Positions 47,032-57,058 are shown, numbered from the stretch's first letter. The stretch is 64,000 nucleotides of DNA from Achromobacter pulmonis (GCF_902859765.1 NZ_CADIJV010000032.1:1-64000); one strand, 5' to 3'. The notes: a model not told the origin generated them from the letters alone. A program made the numbers and translations.

Positions 47032-47922
47032 ATGGCTGCCCGCACCGCGTTTTCCCGTCATCGCCTTGTTTCCCACTGCCGCGGCGCGCTGCTGGCGCTG
47101 TCTGTCGCCATGGCGGCGCCGGCCGCCCAGGCGGCGGCCAATCCTGCGGACTGGTGGGTTTATGTCGCCAACGATTACACGGGCGAGATCAATGAGCTGC
47201 TGGCGCAGGGCGCCGATCCCAACGTGCGCTACCGCAACGGCCAGCCGGCCCTGATGCGGGCGGTGGTGGACGGCGCCTGGAAGGTTTTCGACGTGCTGGC
47301 GGCCAATCCGCGCACCGACGTCAATGCCGAGAATCCGGCCGGCGAGACCCCGCTGATGTACCTGGCCATCGCCGTCCAGGTCGATCGTGCCCGCAGCCTG
47401 ATGGCGCGCGGCGCGCAGGTCAACCGCCTGGGCTGGACGCCGCTGCACTATGCCGCGTCCAAGGGGCAACTGGCGATGGCGCGGCTGCTGCTGGACAACA
47501 AGGCGATGGTGAACGCGCCCGCGCCCCATGGCGAGACGCCGCTGATGATGGCCGCGCTGTCGGGCAATCGGGCCATGGTCGAATTGTTGCTGAAGGCGGG
47601 GGCCGACCCCACCACGCGCGACACCAAAGGGCAGGACGCATCCGATTGGGCCACCACCGGCAAGTCGACCAAGCTGGCCGCCGAGCTCCAGGCCTTGATC
47701 GCGCAGCAGGAGGCTGCCAAGCGGGCGCGCCGCGCCAATGCGTCGGCCGCGCCGGAGGCGGCGGGCGCGCCCGCGGCCGAAACCGGTCTGGCCGGCACGG
47801 CGGCCGCGCCGCCGCCCGCGCCGGCCCCGGTCGAGCCCGCGCGCAGCCCCAAGGCAGCGCCCAGCGTGGGCGGCGTTTCCGGAGTCCGCCTGAACGACTA
47901 CGATCAGCCTGCCGCGCCCTGA
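47032..47922 (+). CDS. Exported ankyrin-repeat protein
   Basis: The 296-residue protein has a signal peptide (cleavage near AAPAAQAA, about residue 34). Four or five ankyrin repeats follow (about 40-220), including GWTPLHYAASKGQLAMARLL and GETPLMMAALSGNRAMVELL. A Pro/Ala-rich disordered tail closes it. Secreted or periplasmic ankyrin proteins of this type occur beside tatD-holB in this family; the function is unknown and protein binding is inferred. Two ATG-like starts are close; the one at 47032 is preceded by ATCAGGATTGCC. A terminator follows. Confidence 0.85.
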   Translation: MAARTAFSRHRLVSHCRGALLALSVAMAAPAAQAAANPADWWVYVANDYTGEINELLAQGADPNVRYRNGQPALMRAVVDGAWKVFDVLAANPRTDVNAENPAGETPLMYLAIAVQVDRARSLMARGAQVNRLGWTPLHYAASKGQLAMARLLLDNKAMVNAPAPHGETPLMMAALSGNRAMVELLLKAGADPTTRDTKGQDASDWATTGKSTKLAAELQALIAQQEAAKRARRANASAAPEAAGAPAAETGLAGTAAAPPPAPAPVEPARSPKAAPSVGGVSGVRLNDYDQPAAP

Positions 47923-47950
47923 GCCGCGCCGCCGCCGCGTGCCTGTCCGA

Positions 47951-47973
47951 CCCGCCTGCCCGGCGGGTTTTTT
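47951..47973 (+). terminator. Terminator after the ankyrin gene
   Basis: CCCGCC-TGCCC-GGCGGG is a six-pair stem followed by six T residues, 29 bases after the stop codon. Confidence 0.85.
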
Positions 47974-48060
47974 CATGGGCGGTCGGACGAGGGGGGCGAA
48001 TCACCCGTCTCGGTGGCGGCGAGCGGTTGCTGGCGCGGATCAGTGGGGCATTTTTCGGGG

Positions 48061-48115
48061 TTTTCCCTGTGAATTATTAATTAATGGGAAAAAATTAATG
48101 GCTTAACACCATAAA
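48061..48115. promoter_or_regulatory. AT-rich double dyad upstream of the IclR gene (putative operator)
   Basis: Two inverted repeats lie in an unusually AT-rich stretch: TTTTCCC (48061-48067) with GGGAAAA (48086-48092), and TTAATGG (48095-48101) with CCATAAA (48109-48115, one mismatch). They sit 40-90 bases before the IclR start, a position suited to autoregulation. Promoter boxes within the AT-rich DNA cannot be chosen with confidence. Confidence 0.5.
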
Positions 48116-48153
48116 TTGATAATCTCGCGTCCATCAACTCAGGAGTGTTTGTG

Positions 48154-48891
48154 ATGGATCAGTCGGTCGGGGCGGGCGCGGACCGCGTGCTGTATGTGTT
48201 GGCCACCCTGGCCCGGCACGACGGCCCCTTGAGCATCGCCGCGCTGGCGGAAAAGACCGGGCTGGCCCAAAGCACCCTGTATCGGCAGGTGGCGTTGCTC
48301 AAGCGCTGGGGCTTTGTCGGCGAGCACGAGGGCGAATACGGTCCCGGCCCGTTGTGCGTGCAACTGGCCTGGGGCTTTGACCAGTCGTCCTTCCTGATCC
48401 ACGAAGCACAGCCGGACATGGCGGCGCTGGCCGCCGCGTCGGGCGAGACCATCGGCCTGCTGGTGGCGGTCAAGGACCAGGCGGTGTGCCTGGACATGGT
48501 CGAAAGCCAGCATCCGTTGCGGTGTTCATTCACCAAAGGGCGCGGCCTGCCGCTGGCGCGCGGCGCCTCGGCCAAGTCGCTGCTGGCCTTCATGCCGGCG
48601 GCGCGCTTGCAGGCCGCCCTGACGGTGCTGGCCAGGGAGTCGGGCGTGGACCCGGCGCGCCTGGCCGACGAATTGGAGGCCATCCGCGCCCAGGGCTATG
48701 CCGTGACCGACAGCGAAGTCGATGCCGGGGTCTGGGGGGTGAGCGTGCCGATCTTCCAGCGCGCCAATCAGGCGGTGGCCTCGATCACGCTGATGGCGCC
48801 TTCCACCCGCGCGGCCCAGCGGCCGCAGGCCTTCATCGACCTGACCGTGGCCGCCGCCCGCCGCATCTCGGGCAAGCTCCAGGCGCATTGA
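48154..48891 (+). CDS. IclR family transcriptional regulator
   Basis: The 245-residue protein starts MDQSVGAGADRVLYVLATLA; AGGAG lies eight bases ahead of this ATG, so the two upstream GTGs are less likely. The N-terminal winged HTH (SIAALAEKTGLAQSTLYRQV) is followed by the IclR effector domain (about 75-240; RGLPLARGASAKSLLAFMP, then GVWGVSVPIF). It is first of five same-strand genes encoding an amino-acid ABC transporter and formimidoylglutamase. It probably controls them in response to a pathway intermediate, which is inference. Confidence 0.9.
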   Translation: MDQSVGAGADRVLYVLATLARHDGPLSIAALAEKTGLAQSTLYRQVALLKRWGFVGEHEGEYGPGPLCVQLAWGFDQSSFLIHEAQPDMAALAAASGETIGLLVAVKDQAVCLDMVESQHPLRCSFTKGRGLPLARGASAKSLLAFMPAARLQAALTVLARESGVDPARLADELEAIRAQGYAVTDSEVDAGVWGVSVPIFQRANQAVASITLMAPSTRAAQRPQAFIDLTVAAARRISGKLQAH

Positions 48892-48997
48892 CGCCGCCCG
48901 TACCCGGATTCCTTGCTGTACCCGCCACTCCCGCTTCATCTCTAGACGCCGTATCGCTGTTCGTATCCGCCTTCACTTACTTCTTTCAGGATTCGCC

Positions 48998-49741
48998 ATG
49001 ACTACTCGCCGCACCCTGCTGACCGCCGCCCTGACCCTGGGCCTGGCCTGGAACCTGGGCACTGCCCACGCCCAGGAAACCATCCGCGCCGTGACCGACG
49101 CCACCTTCCCGCCCATGGAGTTCGTCAAGGATGGCAAGCGCACCGGCTTTGACATCGATCTGGTCGAAGCCCTGGCCGCCGCCATGGGCAAGAAGATCGA
49201 ATGGATCGACATCGACTTCAAGGGCCTGATTCCCGCGCTGCAGGCCGGCCGCGCCGACATCGCGGTGTCGGCCATTTACATCACGCCCGAGCGCAGCAAG
49301 GTGGTGGATTTCACCGACCCGTACTATGCCGGCGGCCTGGTGGTGCTGACCAAGAAGGATGGCCCGGTCAAGACCCTGAAGGACCTGGACGGCCGCAAGG
49401 TCTCGGTGCAGGTCGGCACCAAGTCGGTCAACTACCTGAAAGAACACTTCCCGGCGGTGCAGCGCGTCGAGGTCGAGAAGAACCAGGAGATGTTCAACCT
49501 GGTGCAGATCGGCCGCGCCGATGCCGCCGTGACCGGCAAGCCGGCCGCCAAGCTGTTCGCCCAGAGCACCACCGACCTGACGGTGCTGGCCGACCAGATC
49601 ACGACCGAGGATTACGGTATCGCCGTGCCCAAGAGCAAGCCGGAGCTGACGCGCGGCCTGAATGAAGCGCTCAAGAAGATCAAGGCCGATGGCACGTATC
49701 AGGCCATCGTCAACAAGTGGTTCGAGGCGCCCGCCAAATGA
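48998..49741 (+). CDS. Amino-acid ABC transporter, periplasmic substrate-binding protein
   Basis: The 247-residue family 3 solute-binding protein has a signal peptide cut after AHA (about residue 26). Two lobes follow, with ATFPPMEFVKDGKRTGFDID at the ligand site, AGRADIAVSAIYITPERSKVV, and YGIAVPKSKPELTRG near the C-terminus. This family binds polar amino acids such as His, Arg, Gln or Glu. The exact ligand is not readable, but linkage to hutG suggests histidine or formimidoyl-glutamate. It overlaps the permease gene by four bases. Confidence 0.9.
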   Translation: MTTRRTLLTAALTLGLAWNLGTAHAQETIRAVTDATFPPMEFVKDGKRTGFDIDLVEALAAAMGKKIEWIDIDFKGLIPALQAGRADIAVSAIYITPERSKVVDFTDPYYAGGLVVLTKKDGPVKTLKDLDGRKVSVQVGTKSVNYLKEHFPAVQRVEVEKNQEMFNLVQIGRADAAVTGKPAAKLFAQSTTDLTVLADQITTEDYGIAVPKSKPELTRGLNEALKKIKADGTYQAIVNKWFEAPAK

Positions 49742-50406
49742 ACCTGGATTTCGCTCCCGTCTTCGCCGATTTCGACGCGCTGCTGCGCGGCGCGGTGGTC
49801 ACCGTCGAGGTGACCGCCGGCGCCTTGCTGCTGGGCTGTGTAATCGGCCTGCTGGTCGGCGTCGGCCGTCTCAATCCGCAGCGCCGCATTCTTTACAACC
49901 TGTGCAGCGTCTACCTGCTGTTCTTTCGCGGCACGCCGCTGCTGGTGCAGTTGTTCATCTGGTTCTTCGGCCTGCCGCAGTTCGGCGTGACGCTGCCGGC
50001 GTTTGCCTGCGGCGTGCTGGGGCTGGGCATGTATTCCGGCGCCTATGTGTCGGAAATCGTGCGCGGCGCGATCCAGTCGGTCGACCGCGGCCAGACCGAG
50101 GCGGCGCGTTCGCTGGGCATGTCGTCGGGCCAGGCCATGCGCATCATCATCCTGCCGCAGGCGGTGGTGCGCATGATCCCGCCGCTGGGCAACGAGTTCA
50201 TCGCGCTGATCAAGAATTCGGCGCTGGTGTCGCTGTTGACCATCCATGACCTGATGCACGAAGGGCAGAAGATCATCAGCGTGTCGTACCGCTCGCTGGA
50301 AACCTATCTGGTGGTGGCGCTGATCTACCTGGTCCTGACCACGGCCGCCATGTTGATTCTGCGCAGGATCGAGCAACGCCTGCGCGCCGGGGGGATGGTG
50401 CAATGA
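49738..50406 (+). CDS. Amino-acid ABC transporter permease
   Basis: The 222-residue inner-membrane permease starts [18 protein letters not shown], overlapping the binding-protein stop. Five hydrophobic helices are visible. The HisM/GlnP family features include [18 protein letters not shown] and the EAA loop [20 protein letters not shown]. It is the only permease gene in the operon, so it would act as a homodimer. It overlaps the ATPase gene by four bases. Confidence 0.92.
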   Translation: MNLDFAPVFADFDALLRGAVVTVEVTAGALLLGCVIGLLVGVGRLNPQRRILYNLCSVYLLFFRGTPLLVQLFIWFFGLPQFGVTLPAFACGVLGLGMYSGAYVSEIVRGAIQSVDRGQTEAARSLGMSSGQAMRIIILPQAVVRMIPPLGNEFIALIKNSALVSLLTIHDLMHEGQKIISVSYRSLETYLVVALIYLVLTTAAMLILRRIEQRLRAGGMVQ

Positions 50407-51185
50407 ACGCCGTGAATCCGCAAGAAATGATCCGCATCCGCGGCCTGCAGAAATCCTACGGCGACCACGCCGTGCTGCGCGGCATCGACTTCGATGTGCT
50501 GCCGTCGCAGGTGGTGGTGGTGATCGGCCCCAGCGGCTCGGGCAAGAGCACGCTGCTGCGCTGCTGCAACGGGCTGGAAGTGGCCCAGGGCGGCATCGTG
50601 GAGATCTGTGGCCAGACGCTGCAGAACGAAGGGGAATTGTTGCCCGAGGCCGCGCTGAACCGCCTGCGCATGCAGGTCGGCATGGTGTTCCAGGGCTTCA
50701 ACCTGTTTCCGCACCTGTCGGTGCTGGACAACGTCACCGTCGGGCCGCGCACGCTGCGCGGCATGGGGCGCGACGAAGCCAACGCGCTGGCCGAGGACCT
50801 GCTGCGCAAGGTCGGCCTGGCGCAGAAGATGGCGGCGATGCCGGCCAGCCTGTCGGGCGGCCAGAAGCAGCGCGTGGCGATCGCCCGTGCGTTGGCGATG
50901 CAGCCCAAGGTCATGCTGTTCGACGAGCCGACCTCGGCGCTGGACCCGGAACTGGTGGGCGAAGTGCTGCAGGTCATGAAGCTGCTGGCGCGCGAAGGCA
51001 TGACCATGATGGTCGTGACGCACGAAATGGGCTTTGCCCGCGACGTGGCCGACGTGGTGGCGGTGATGGACGGCGGCGTGATCCTGGAATCGGGCGCGCC
51101 CGAGGTCATCTTCAGCCAGCCGCGCGAAGCGCGTACCCGCGAGTTCCTGCAGGCGGTGCTGAGCGCGGGGCAGGGGGCGGCATGA
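50403..51185 (+). CDS. Amino-acid ABC transporter ATP-binding protein
   Basis: The 260-residue ATPase has Walker [10 protein letters not shown] (about 42-50), Q-loop [10 protein letters not shown], signature LSGGQKQR and Walker [15 protein letters not shown] followed by the switch His in VVTHEMGF. It is of the GlnQ/HisP class that energises polar amino-acid uptake. About twelve extra residues precede the first strand. It overlaps hutG by four bases, so transporter and enzyme are translated together. Confidence 0.95.
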   Translation: MNAVNPQEMIRIRGLQKSYGDHAVLRGIDFDVLPSQVVVVIGPSGSGKSTLLRCCNGLEVAQGGIVEICGQTLQNEGELLPEAALNRLRMQVGMVFQGFNLFPHLSVLDNVTVGPRTLRGMGRDEANALAEDLLRKVGLAQKMAAMPASLSGGQKQRVAIARALAMQPKVMLFDEPTSALDPELVGEVLQVMKLLAREGMTMMVVTHEMGFARDVADVVAVMDGGVILESGAPEVIFSQPREARTREFLQAVLSAGQGAA

Positions 51186-52132
51186 CGGTGGCGCAACTGG
51201 ACAGAAGCCTGTGGACCGCGCGCGACGACAGCGCCGAGCGCGGCGACACGCGCCGCCTGGCGCACATCGTCGAGCCTGCCGCGGGCCAGTCGCCGGCGGC
51301 CGGTGAAGCGGTGTTGCTGGGCTTTGCCTGCGATGCGGGGGTGGTCCGCAACCAGGGGCGCGTCGGCGCGGCCGCCGGCCCTGCCGCGATCCGCAAATAC
51401 ATGGCGGGTTTGCCCGCGCATGGCCTGGCCCGCCTGCTGGACGCGGGCGATGTGGCCTGCGAGGGCGACCAGTTGGAAGACGCGCAGGAACGCCTGGGCC
51501 TGGCGGTGGCCGGCCTGCTGGGCCAGGGCGCCCGGCCGCTGGTGCTGGGCGGCGGCCACGAGATCGCCTGGGGCAGCTTCCAGGGCCTGGCGCGCTGGCT
51601 GGCCGAGCGCGGCGACGAAGGCCCGGTGCTGGTGCTGAACCTGGACGCGCATTTCGACCTGCGCACCGGCCGGCCGGGCAGTTCCGGCACGCCGTTCGAC
51701 CAGATCGCGCATTACGGCGAGGCGCAGGGGCTGGGGCTGCAATATGCCTGCCTGGGCGTGTCGCGGCTGGCCAATACGCCGGCGTTGTATGCGCGCGCGG
51801 CCGAAGTGGGCGCGGTGTGGGTCGAGGACCGCGACATGCAGGAGCGTCACCTGGCGGCGCGGCTGGCCAATGTCGACGCCTTGCTGGCGCGGGCCCGTCA
51901 CGTGTACCTGACCATCGACCTGGACGTGCTGCCGGCGGCGGTGATGCCGGGCGTGTCGGCGCCGGCGCCGTACGGGGTGCCGATGGCGGTGGTGGAGGAG
52001 ATCGTGCTGCGGGTCAAGTCCAGCGGCAAGCTGCGGCTGGCCGACATGGCGGAGTACAACCCGCGGTTCGACATCGATGGTCACGGCGCCCGCGCGGCGG
52101 CCCGCCTGGCCTGGCAATTGTTGTCCGCCTGA
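51182..52132 (+). CDS. hutG: Formimidoylglutamase (ureohydrolase family)
   Basis: The 316-residue protein belongs to the arginase/agmatinase/formimidoylglutamase fold. Manganese ligands are visible in [25 protein letters not shown] and [20 protein letters not shown]. The tripeptide patterns (HEIAWG and DAHFDLR) are those of HutG rather than agmatinase (GGDHS, DAHxD). HutG hydrolyses N-formimidoyl-glutamate to glutamate and formamide, the last step of histidine breakdown. Other hut genes are absent; instead it is translationally coupled to an amino-acid transporter. A terminator follows. Confidence 0.88.
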   Translation: MTVAQLDRSLWTARDDSAERGDTRRLAHIVEPAAGQSPAAGEAVLLGFACDAGVVRNQGRVGAAAGPAAIRKYMAGLPAHGLARLLDAGDVACEGDQLEDAQERLGLAVAGLLGQGARPLVLGGGHEIAWGSFQGLARWLAERGDEGPVLVLNLDAHFDLRTGRPGSSGTPFDQIAHYGEAQGLGLQYACLGVSRLANTPALYARAAEVGAVWVEDRDMQERHLAARLANVDALLARARHVYLTIDLDVLPAAVMPGVSAPAPYGVPMAVVEEIVLRVKSSGKLRLADMAEYNPRFDIDGHGARAAARLAWQLLSA

Positions 52133-52164
52133 GCGGCGCGACCTGCCTGGCCGTGATACCCCGG

Positions 52165-52205
52165 CCCGCCCGCATGCCTGCAACCGGCATGGGGCGGGTT
52201 TTTTT
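52165..52205 (+). terminator. Terminator of the IclR-ABC-hutG operon
   Basis: A long stem (52165-52178 against 52186-52198, one bulged G, loop TGCAACC) rich in G-C pairs is followed by seven T residues, 32 bases after the hutG stop. Confidence 0.9.
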
Positions 52206-52316
52206 ATGGGCGCGTGCCGGCGCCGGCGGCAGGGTGGACGCTGCCGGTTGGGAGGACTAGGATAGACGCAGCGTTCCGGCAGGCTGGGCGCCAGGCGCGA
52301 ATCGGATGCCATTAAT

Positions 52317-52356
52317 GTGTCACCAATAAAAATATTTTTATAAAATATGGGGACAC
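52317..52356. promoter_or_regulatory. Inverted repeat flanking an AT-rich core upstream of gdhA
   Basis: GTGTCACC (52317-52324) and GGGGACAC (52349-52356) are inverted copies with one mismatch on either side of 24 bases made almost only of A and T (including AAAATATTTTTATAAAAT). It lies 50-90 bases before the gdhA start and is probably the promoter with a regulator site. The regulator is unknown. Confidence 0.5.
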
Positions 52357-52404
52357 GTTTAGGTTGTGGATAAAATGGCGCAACTTTGTCAGGAGAGCGT
52401 GTTC

Positions 52405-53694
<1,290 letters not shown>

Positions 53695-53753
53695 GGCCTG
53701 CGGGCGCCGGGCGAGGGCCCGGCGCGCTGCAGGAGCGTGAGGAAGACAGACAG

Positions 53754-53773
53754 ACCGCCCCGACAGGGGCGGT
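53754..53773 (+). terminator. Terminator of gdhA
   Basis: ACCGCCCC-GACA-GGGGCGGT is a perfect eight-pair stem followed by TTTCCATTT, 60 bases after the gdhA stop and just before the convergent lipoprotein gene. Confidence 0.75.
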
Positions 53774-53791
53774 TTCCATTTGGGCGACGCC

Positions 53792-54604
53792 CTAGGATCG
53801 GGGCAGCAGTTCCGGCTTGAGGATGCCGCGCAGGTCCGCGTAGGGAATGCTCAGTTCGGGTTCGCCATAGGAGTACGGCGCGATCGAGTAGGCGTCGTAC
53901 TTGACCACGATGCCGTCGCGCGTGAGGGCGAAGTTGTCGCTTTCCTGAAACGGCCACATCTTGTTGTAGGCGGCCGGGTCGCGCCTGGCGTCGGCGTTGT
54001 CGGCCAGCCACTTAGCGTGGGCCTGCCGCAGGGCGACGACGTACTCGGCGCGGCGCCCCGGAATCAGGGCTTCGTCCAGCGCCATGACGCGGCCGCGGCT
54101 GCGCTCCCAGTTCAGGTATTGGGTGGCGGGAATGCCATGCGCCGCGCCGGTCAGGAATTGTTCGGTGTGCAGCTCGATCGAGACGATGTCGCCGACCGTG
54201 TCCTTGACGCTGGCCTTGAAATAGGTGGCGTCGCGCGGGCGCGCGGTGGACCAGAAATACTGGGTGTATTCCGACAGCGTCTGGTAGGGACCGCGGCGGT
54301 TGGCGTCGGTGCCGGTCATGTAGGCCAGCACGTGGTCGACCAGCGCGCTCAGCTTCGGGATGCCGGGAAAGGCCACGCTGTCGATCTCGATGCGCGGGCA
54401 GTCACCCTTGCAGCCGGGCTTGCTGGCGGCCCACTTGATGCGTTCGGTGGCCAGGTCGCCGATGGTCTCGGGCGTGGCGGTGCCGGCCGCCGGGGTGTCC
54501 AGCGTGATATTGGCGGGGGGCGAACTGCCGCAGCCGGCCAGGGCCAGCAGGACGGCTCCCAGACCCGCGGCGCAAAGGCCGCGCGGGGGGCGGGGAAGAC
54601 GCAT
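53792..54604 (-). CDS. DUF3298/RsiV-like lipoprotein
   Basis: Start MRLPRPPRGLCAAGLGAVLL at 54604 gives 270 residues with a lipobox LALAGC (Cys25). The mature protein has the DUF4163/DUF3298 pattern: RIEIDSVAFPGIPKLSALVD, a central YFKASVKDTVGDIVSIELHT with GAAHGIPATQYLNWE, and a C-terminal YDAYSIAPYSYGEPELSIPY. Domains of this type are found in RsiV (lysozyme-sensing anti-sigma factor) and in inhibitor-like lipoproteins of Gram-negatives. A lysozyme-inhibitor-like or scaffold role is only inference. It precedes no obvious partner; lplA lies upstream on the same strand. Confidence 0.8.
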   Translation of the reverse strand: MRLPRPPRGLCAAGLGAVLLALAGCGSSPPANITLDTPAAGTATPETIGDLATERIKWAASKPGCKGDCPRIEIDSVAFPGIPKLSALVDHVLAYMTGTDANRRGPYQTLSEYTQYFWSTARPRDATYFKASVKDTVGDIVSIELHTEQFLTGAAHGIPATQYLNWERSRGRVMALDEALIPGRRAEYVVALRQAHAKWLADNADARRDPAAYNKMWPFQESDNFALTRDGIVVKYDAYSIAPYSYGEPELSIPYADLRGILKPELLPRS

Positions 54605-54670
54605 TGAACTACCTCCAGAAAACCCGGCCGCGCCCGCGGGCGCGGCCATCCAACTTCAACCCGCGGCGCC

Positions 54671-55447
54671 TCAGGGTACGGCCGCGGTCCATTCGGGCGT
54701 GGAGAATTTTTCGGCGGCCTGGGCTTCGGCCTGGGCCAGCGTGGCCGCGCCCACCTGGCCGGGCGTCAACCGGTGCAGGCTGGCGAAGGTGTCCACCATG
54801 CGCTGGATGATGACCTCGCGCGCCAGCCCGGTCTGGGTGCGCAGCGGGTCGACGCGCTTCTTGGCGCTGGTGGTGCCCTTGTCCGACAGTTTCTCGCGCC
54901 CGATGCGCAAGACTTCCACCATTTTATCGGCGTCGATGTCGTAGGACATGGTGACGTGGTGCAGCACCGCGCCGGCGCGGCGGGCCTGGGCGGCGCCGCC
55001 GATCTTGCCGATGTCCGAGGCGATGTCGTTGAGCGGCTGGTACCAGGCCTTGATGCCCAGGCCCTGCAGCGCCTGCAGCACCCAGGCGTCCAGGAAGGCG
55101 TAGCTTTCCTGGAAGCTCATGCCGTGCACCAGCGCCTGCGGCGCGCTCAGCGAATAGGTGATGCTGTTGCCGGGTTCGATGAACATGGCGCCGCCGCCGC
55201 TGACGCGGCGCACCACCTCGATGCCGTGGCGCTGGGCGCCGTCGGGGTCGACTTCATTCCTGAGCGATTGGAAGCGGCCGATCACGACCGCGGGCGCCGA
55301 CCATTCCCAGATGCGCAGGGTGGGCGGGCGCGTGCCGGCGCCGACTTCGTCGGTGATGACGGCATCCAGCGCCATGTGCAGCGCGGGCCGCTGCGGCGCT
55401 TCGTGGATCAGTTGCCAGTCGTAGTCGTTCCAGTCGGTGCGCGTCAT
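54671..55447 (-). CDS. lplA: Lipoate-protein ligase A, catalytic subunit
   Basis: The 258-residue protein has the biotin/lipoate ligase fold with RRVSGGGAMFIEPGNSITYS (lipoate-AMP binding) and the catalytic lysine in LNDIASDIGKIGGAAQARRA. There is no cysteine anywhere in the sequence, which excludes the Cys-dependent octanoyl transferases LipM and LipL. It lacks the accessory C-terminal domain of E. coli LplA, but that domain is encoded by the gene directly upstream (four-base overlap). It would scavenge free lipoate for dehydrogenase E2 or GcvH. Confidence 0.85.
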   Translation of the reverse strand: MTRTDWNDYDWQLIHEAPQRPALHMALDAVITDEVGAGTRPPTLRIWEWSAPAVVIGRFQSLRNEVDPDGAQRHGIEVVRRVSGGGAMFIEPGNSITYSLSAPQALVHGMSFQESYAFLDAWVLQALQGLGIKAWYQPLNDIASDIGKIGGAAQARRAGAVLHHVTMSYDIDADKMVEVLRIGREKLSDKGTTSAKKRVDPLRTQTGLAREVIIQRMVDTFASLHRLTPGQVGAATLAQAEAQAAEKFSTPEWTAAVP

Positions 55448-55719
55448 GCCAGCGCCCTTCGCAGCACCACCGCCACGGCTTCGGCCGAGAAGCCGAACAT
55501 TTCGGTGTTGGCCGGCAGGGCCGATTGCACCGCCAGCGCCAGTTCCAGCTCGCCGGCGTCGGCGGGCAGGCCGTTCAGGCCGCGGTTGATGGCTTCCAGG
55601 GCCTCGGGCGGTTCCAGGAAGAAATCGCCGCTGATGCGGACATCGGCCAGGCGGCCGTCGCGGACGTCCAGGTCCGCCACCACCAGCTTGCCGCCGGGGA
55701 CTTTGTATTCGCCGTGCAT
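55444..55719 (-). CDS. lplB: Lipoate ligase accessory (C-terminal domain) subunit, LplB-like
   Basis: This 91-residue protein (MHGEYKVPGGKLVVADLDVR) matches the separate C-terminal domain of lipoate ligases. Signatures are the gKLV-D pattern, ISGDFFLEPPEALEAINRGL and PANTEMFGFSAEAVAVVL. In Thermoplasma acidophilum LplB is a stand-alone subunit required for lipoate adenylation. It overlaps lplA by four bases (ATGA), so both subunits are translated together. It is easily missed because of its size. The match is by recognition, not search. Confidence 0.82.
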   Translation of the reverse strand: MHGEYKVPGGKLVVADLDVRDGRLADVRISGDFFLEPPEALEAINRGLNGLPADAGELELALAVQSALPANTEMFGFSAEAVAVVLRRALA

Positions 55720-55759
55720 GGGCGCTCCTTGTGTATCGGGCCTGGCGCCGCGAACGGCG

Positions 55760-56224
55760 CTACAGGCTCAGTTTCATGCCGTCATGGCTGGCCACGAAAC
55801 CCAGGCTTTCGTAGAAGCGGCGGGCATCGGGCCGGGCGCGGTCGGTGGTCAGCTGCACCAGGGCGCATCCCTGCGCCCGGCATTGCTCGATGGCCCACTC
55901 GAACATGGCGCGCCCCAGGCCCTGGCCGCGCGCCGAGGAGGCGATGCGCACGCTCTCGATCTGTCCGCGCCATTGGCCCAGCCGCGACAGGCCGGGTATG
56001 AACGATAACTGCAAACAGCCGATCAGGCGCGCGTCGCGTTCGACCACCGCGAAGTACTGGTTCGGATCCTGCTCGATGGCGGCAAAAGCCGCAGTGTAGC
56101 GGGGGTTGAGCGGAATCGACGGATCTTCGCGCTTGGCGCCGAGTTCGTCGTCGGCCAGCATGGCCACGATTTCGGGCAGGTCGGCCGCGCGCGCGCGGCG
56201 GAACCGCAGTGGGGAATCGGTCAT
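55760..56224 (-). CDS. GNAT family N-acetyltransferase
   Basis: Start MTDSPLRFRRARAADLPEIV at 56224 gives 154 residues. The acetyl-CoA pyrophosphate loop is RIASSARGQGLGRAMFEWAI (RGQGLG), followed by LVQLTTDRARPDARRFYESL and GFVASHDGMKLSL, the complete GNAT fold. Substrate cannot be told. It lies between the GST gene (11-base gap) and lplB (40 bases) on the same strand, so a loosely organised operon GST-GNAT-lplB-lplA is possible. Confidence 0.9.
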   Translation of the reverse strand: MTDSPLRFRRARAADLPEIVAMLADDELGAKREDPSIPLNPRYTAAFAAIEQDPNQYFAVVERDARLIGCLQLSFIPGLSRLGQWRGQIESVRIASSARGQGLGRAMFEWAIEQCRAQGCALVQLTTDRARPDARRFYESLGFVASHDGMKLSL

Positions 56225-56235
56225 GGTGGCCTCGC

Positions 56236-56934
56236 TCAGCGCACGTTCTGCGCCGTCTGGCCGAACAGGATGCGGCGCGATTCCTCGTCGCCGACCGACG
56301 GGGCGGTGTTGACCTGGTCGGCCAGCGCGTAGGCGCGCTGCACGGCGGGTCGGGCGGCGATGGCGTCGAACCAGCGCTTCAGGTGCGGGAAGTCGTTCAG
56401 ATCCTGGCCCTGCTTGGCGTGCGGCACGATCCAGGGGTAGGCGGCCATGTCGGCGATGGAGTAGTCGCCGGCAACGAATTCGCGGTCGGCCAGGCGCTTG
56501 TTCAGCACGCCGTAGAGGCGGTTGGTTTCCTTGACGTAGCGCTCGATGGCGTAGGGGATGCGTTCGGGCGCGTAGCCAGAGAAGTGGTGGTTCTGGCCGG
56601 CCATGGGGCCCAGGCCACCCATCTGCCAGAACAGCCATTGTGAGACTTCGGCGCGGCCGCGCAGGTCGGCGGGCAGGAAGCGGCCGGTCTTCTCGGCCAG
56701 GTATTGCAGGATGGCGCCGGACTCGAACAGCGACAGCGGCGCGCCGCCGTCGGCCGGTTGCTGGTCGACAATGGCGGGTATGCGGTTGTTGGGCGCGATT
56801 GCCAGGAAGTCGGGTTTGAACTGGTCGCCCTTGCTGATGTTGACCGGGTGGACCTGGTAAGGCAGCCCGGCTTCTTCCAGGAAGATCGTGATCTTGTGGC
56901 CGTTGGGGGTGGTCCAGTAATAGAGATCGATCAT
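56236..56934 (-). CDS. Glutathione S-transferase family protein (YfcG/YghU-like)
   Basis: Start MIDLYYWTTPNGHKITIFLE at 56934 gives 232 residues. The N-terminal thioredoxin-like domain (1-80) carries the PNGHK loop of the Nu-class bacterial GSTs, which act as disulfide-bond reductases using two glutathiones. NRIPAIVDQQ and FESGAILQYLAEKTGRF form the glutathione site. The helical C-terminal domain contains QMGGLGPMAGQNHHF, a YfcG/YghU feature. It is likely cytoplasmic. Confidence 0.9.
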   Translation of the reverse strand: MIDLYYWTTPNGHKITIFLEEAGLPYQVHPVNISKGDQFKPDFLAIAPNNRIPAIVDQQPADGGAPLSLFESGAILQYLAEKTGRFLPADLRGRAEVSQWLFWQMGGLGPMAGQNHHFSGYAPERIPYAIERYVKETNRLYGVLNKRLADREFVAGDYSIADMAAYPWIVPHAKQGQDLNDFPHLKRWFDAIAARPAVQRAYALADQVNTAPSVGDEESRRILFGQTAQNVR

Positions 56935-57058
56935 GGGGAGTCCTTTGCGTCTTGGCGCCGCCGACCGTTGCCGGCGGATCGGAACGGCCATGATAGCGGC
57001 GCGCCGGGCGCGGGGTCGAATAACCGGGGGCGCGGTGCGGGTTTGGCGCGCGCCCGGG

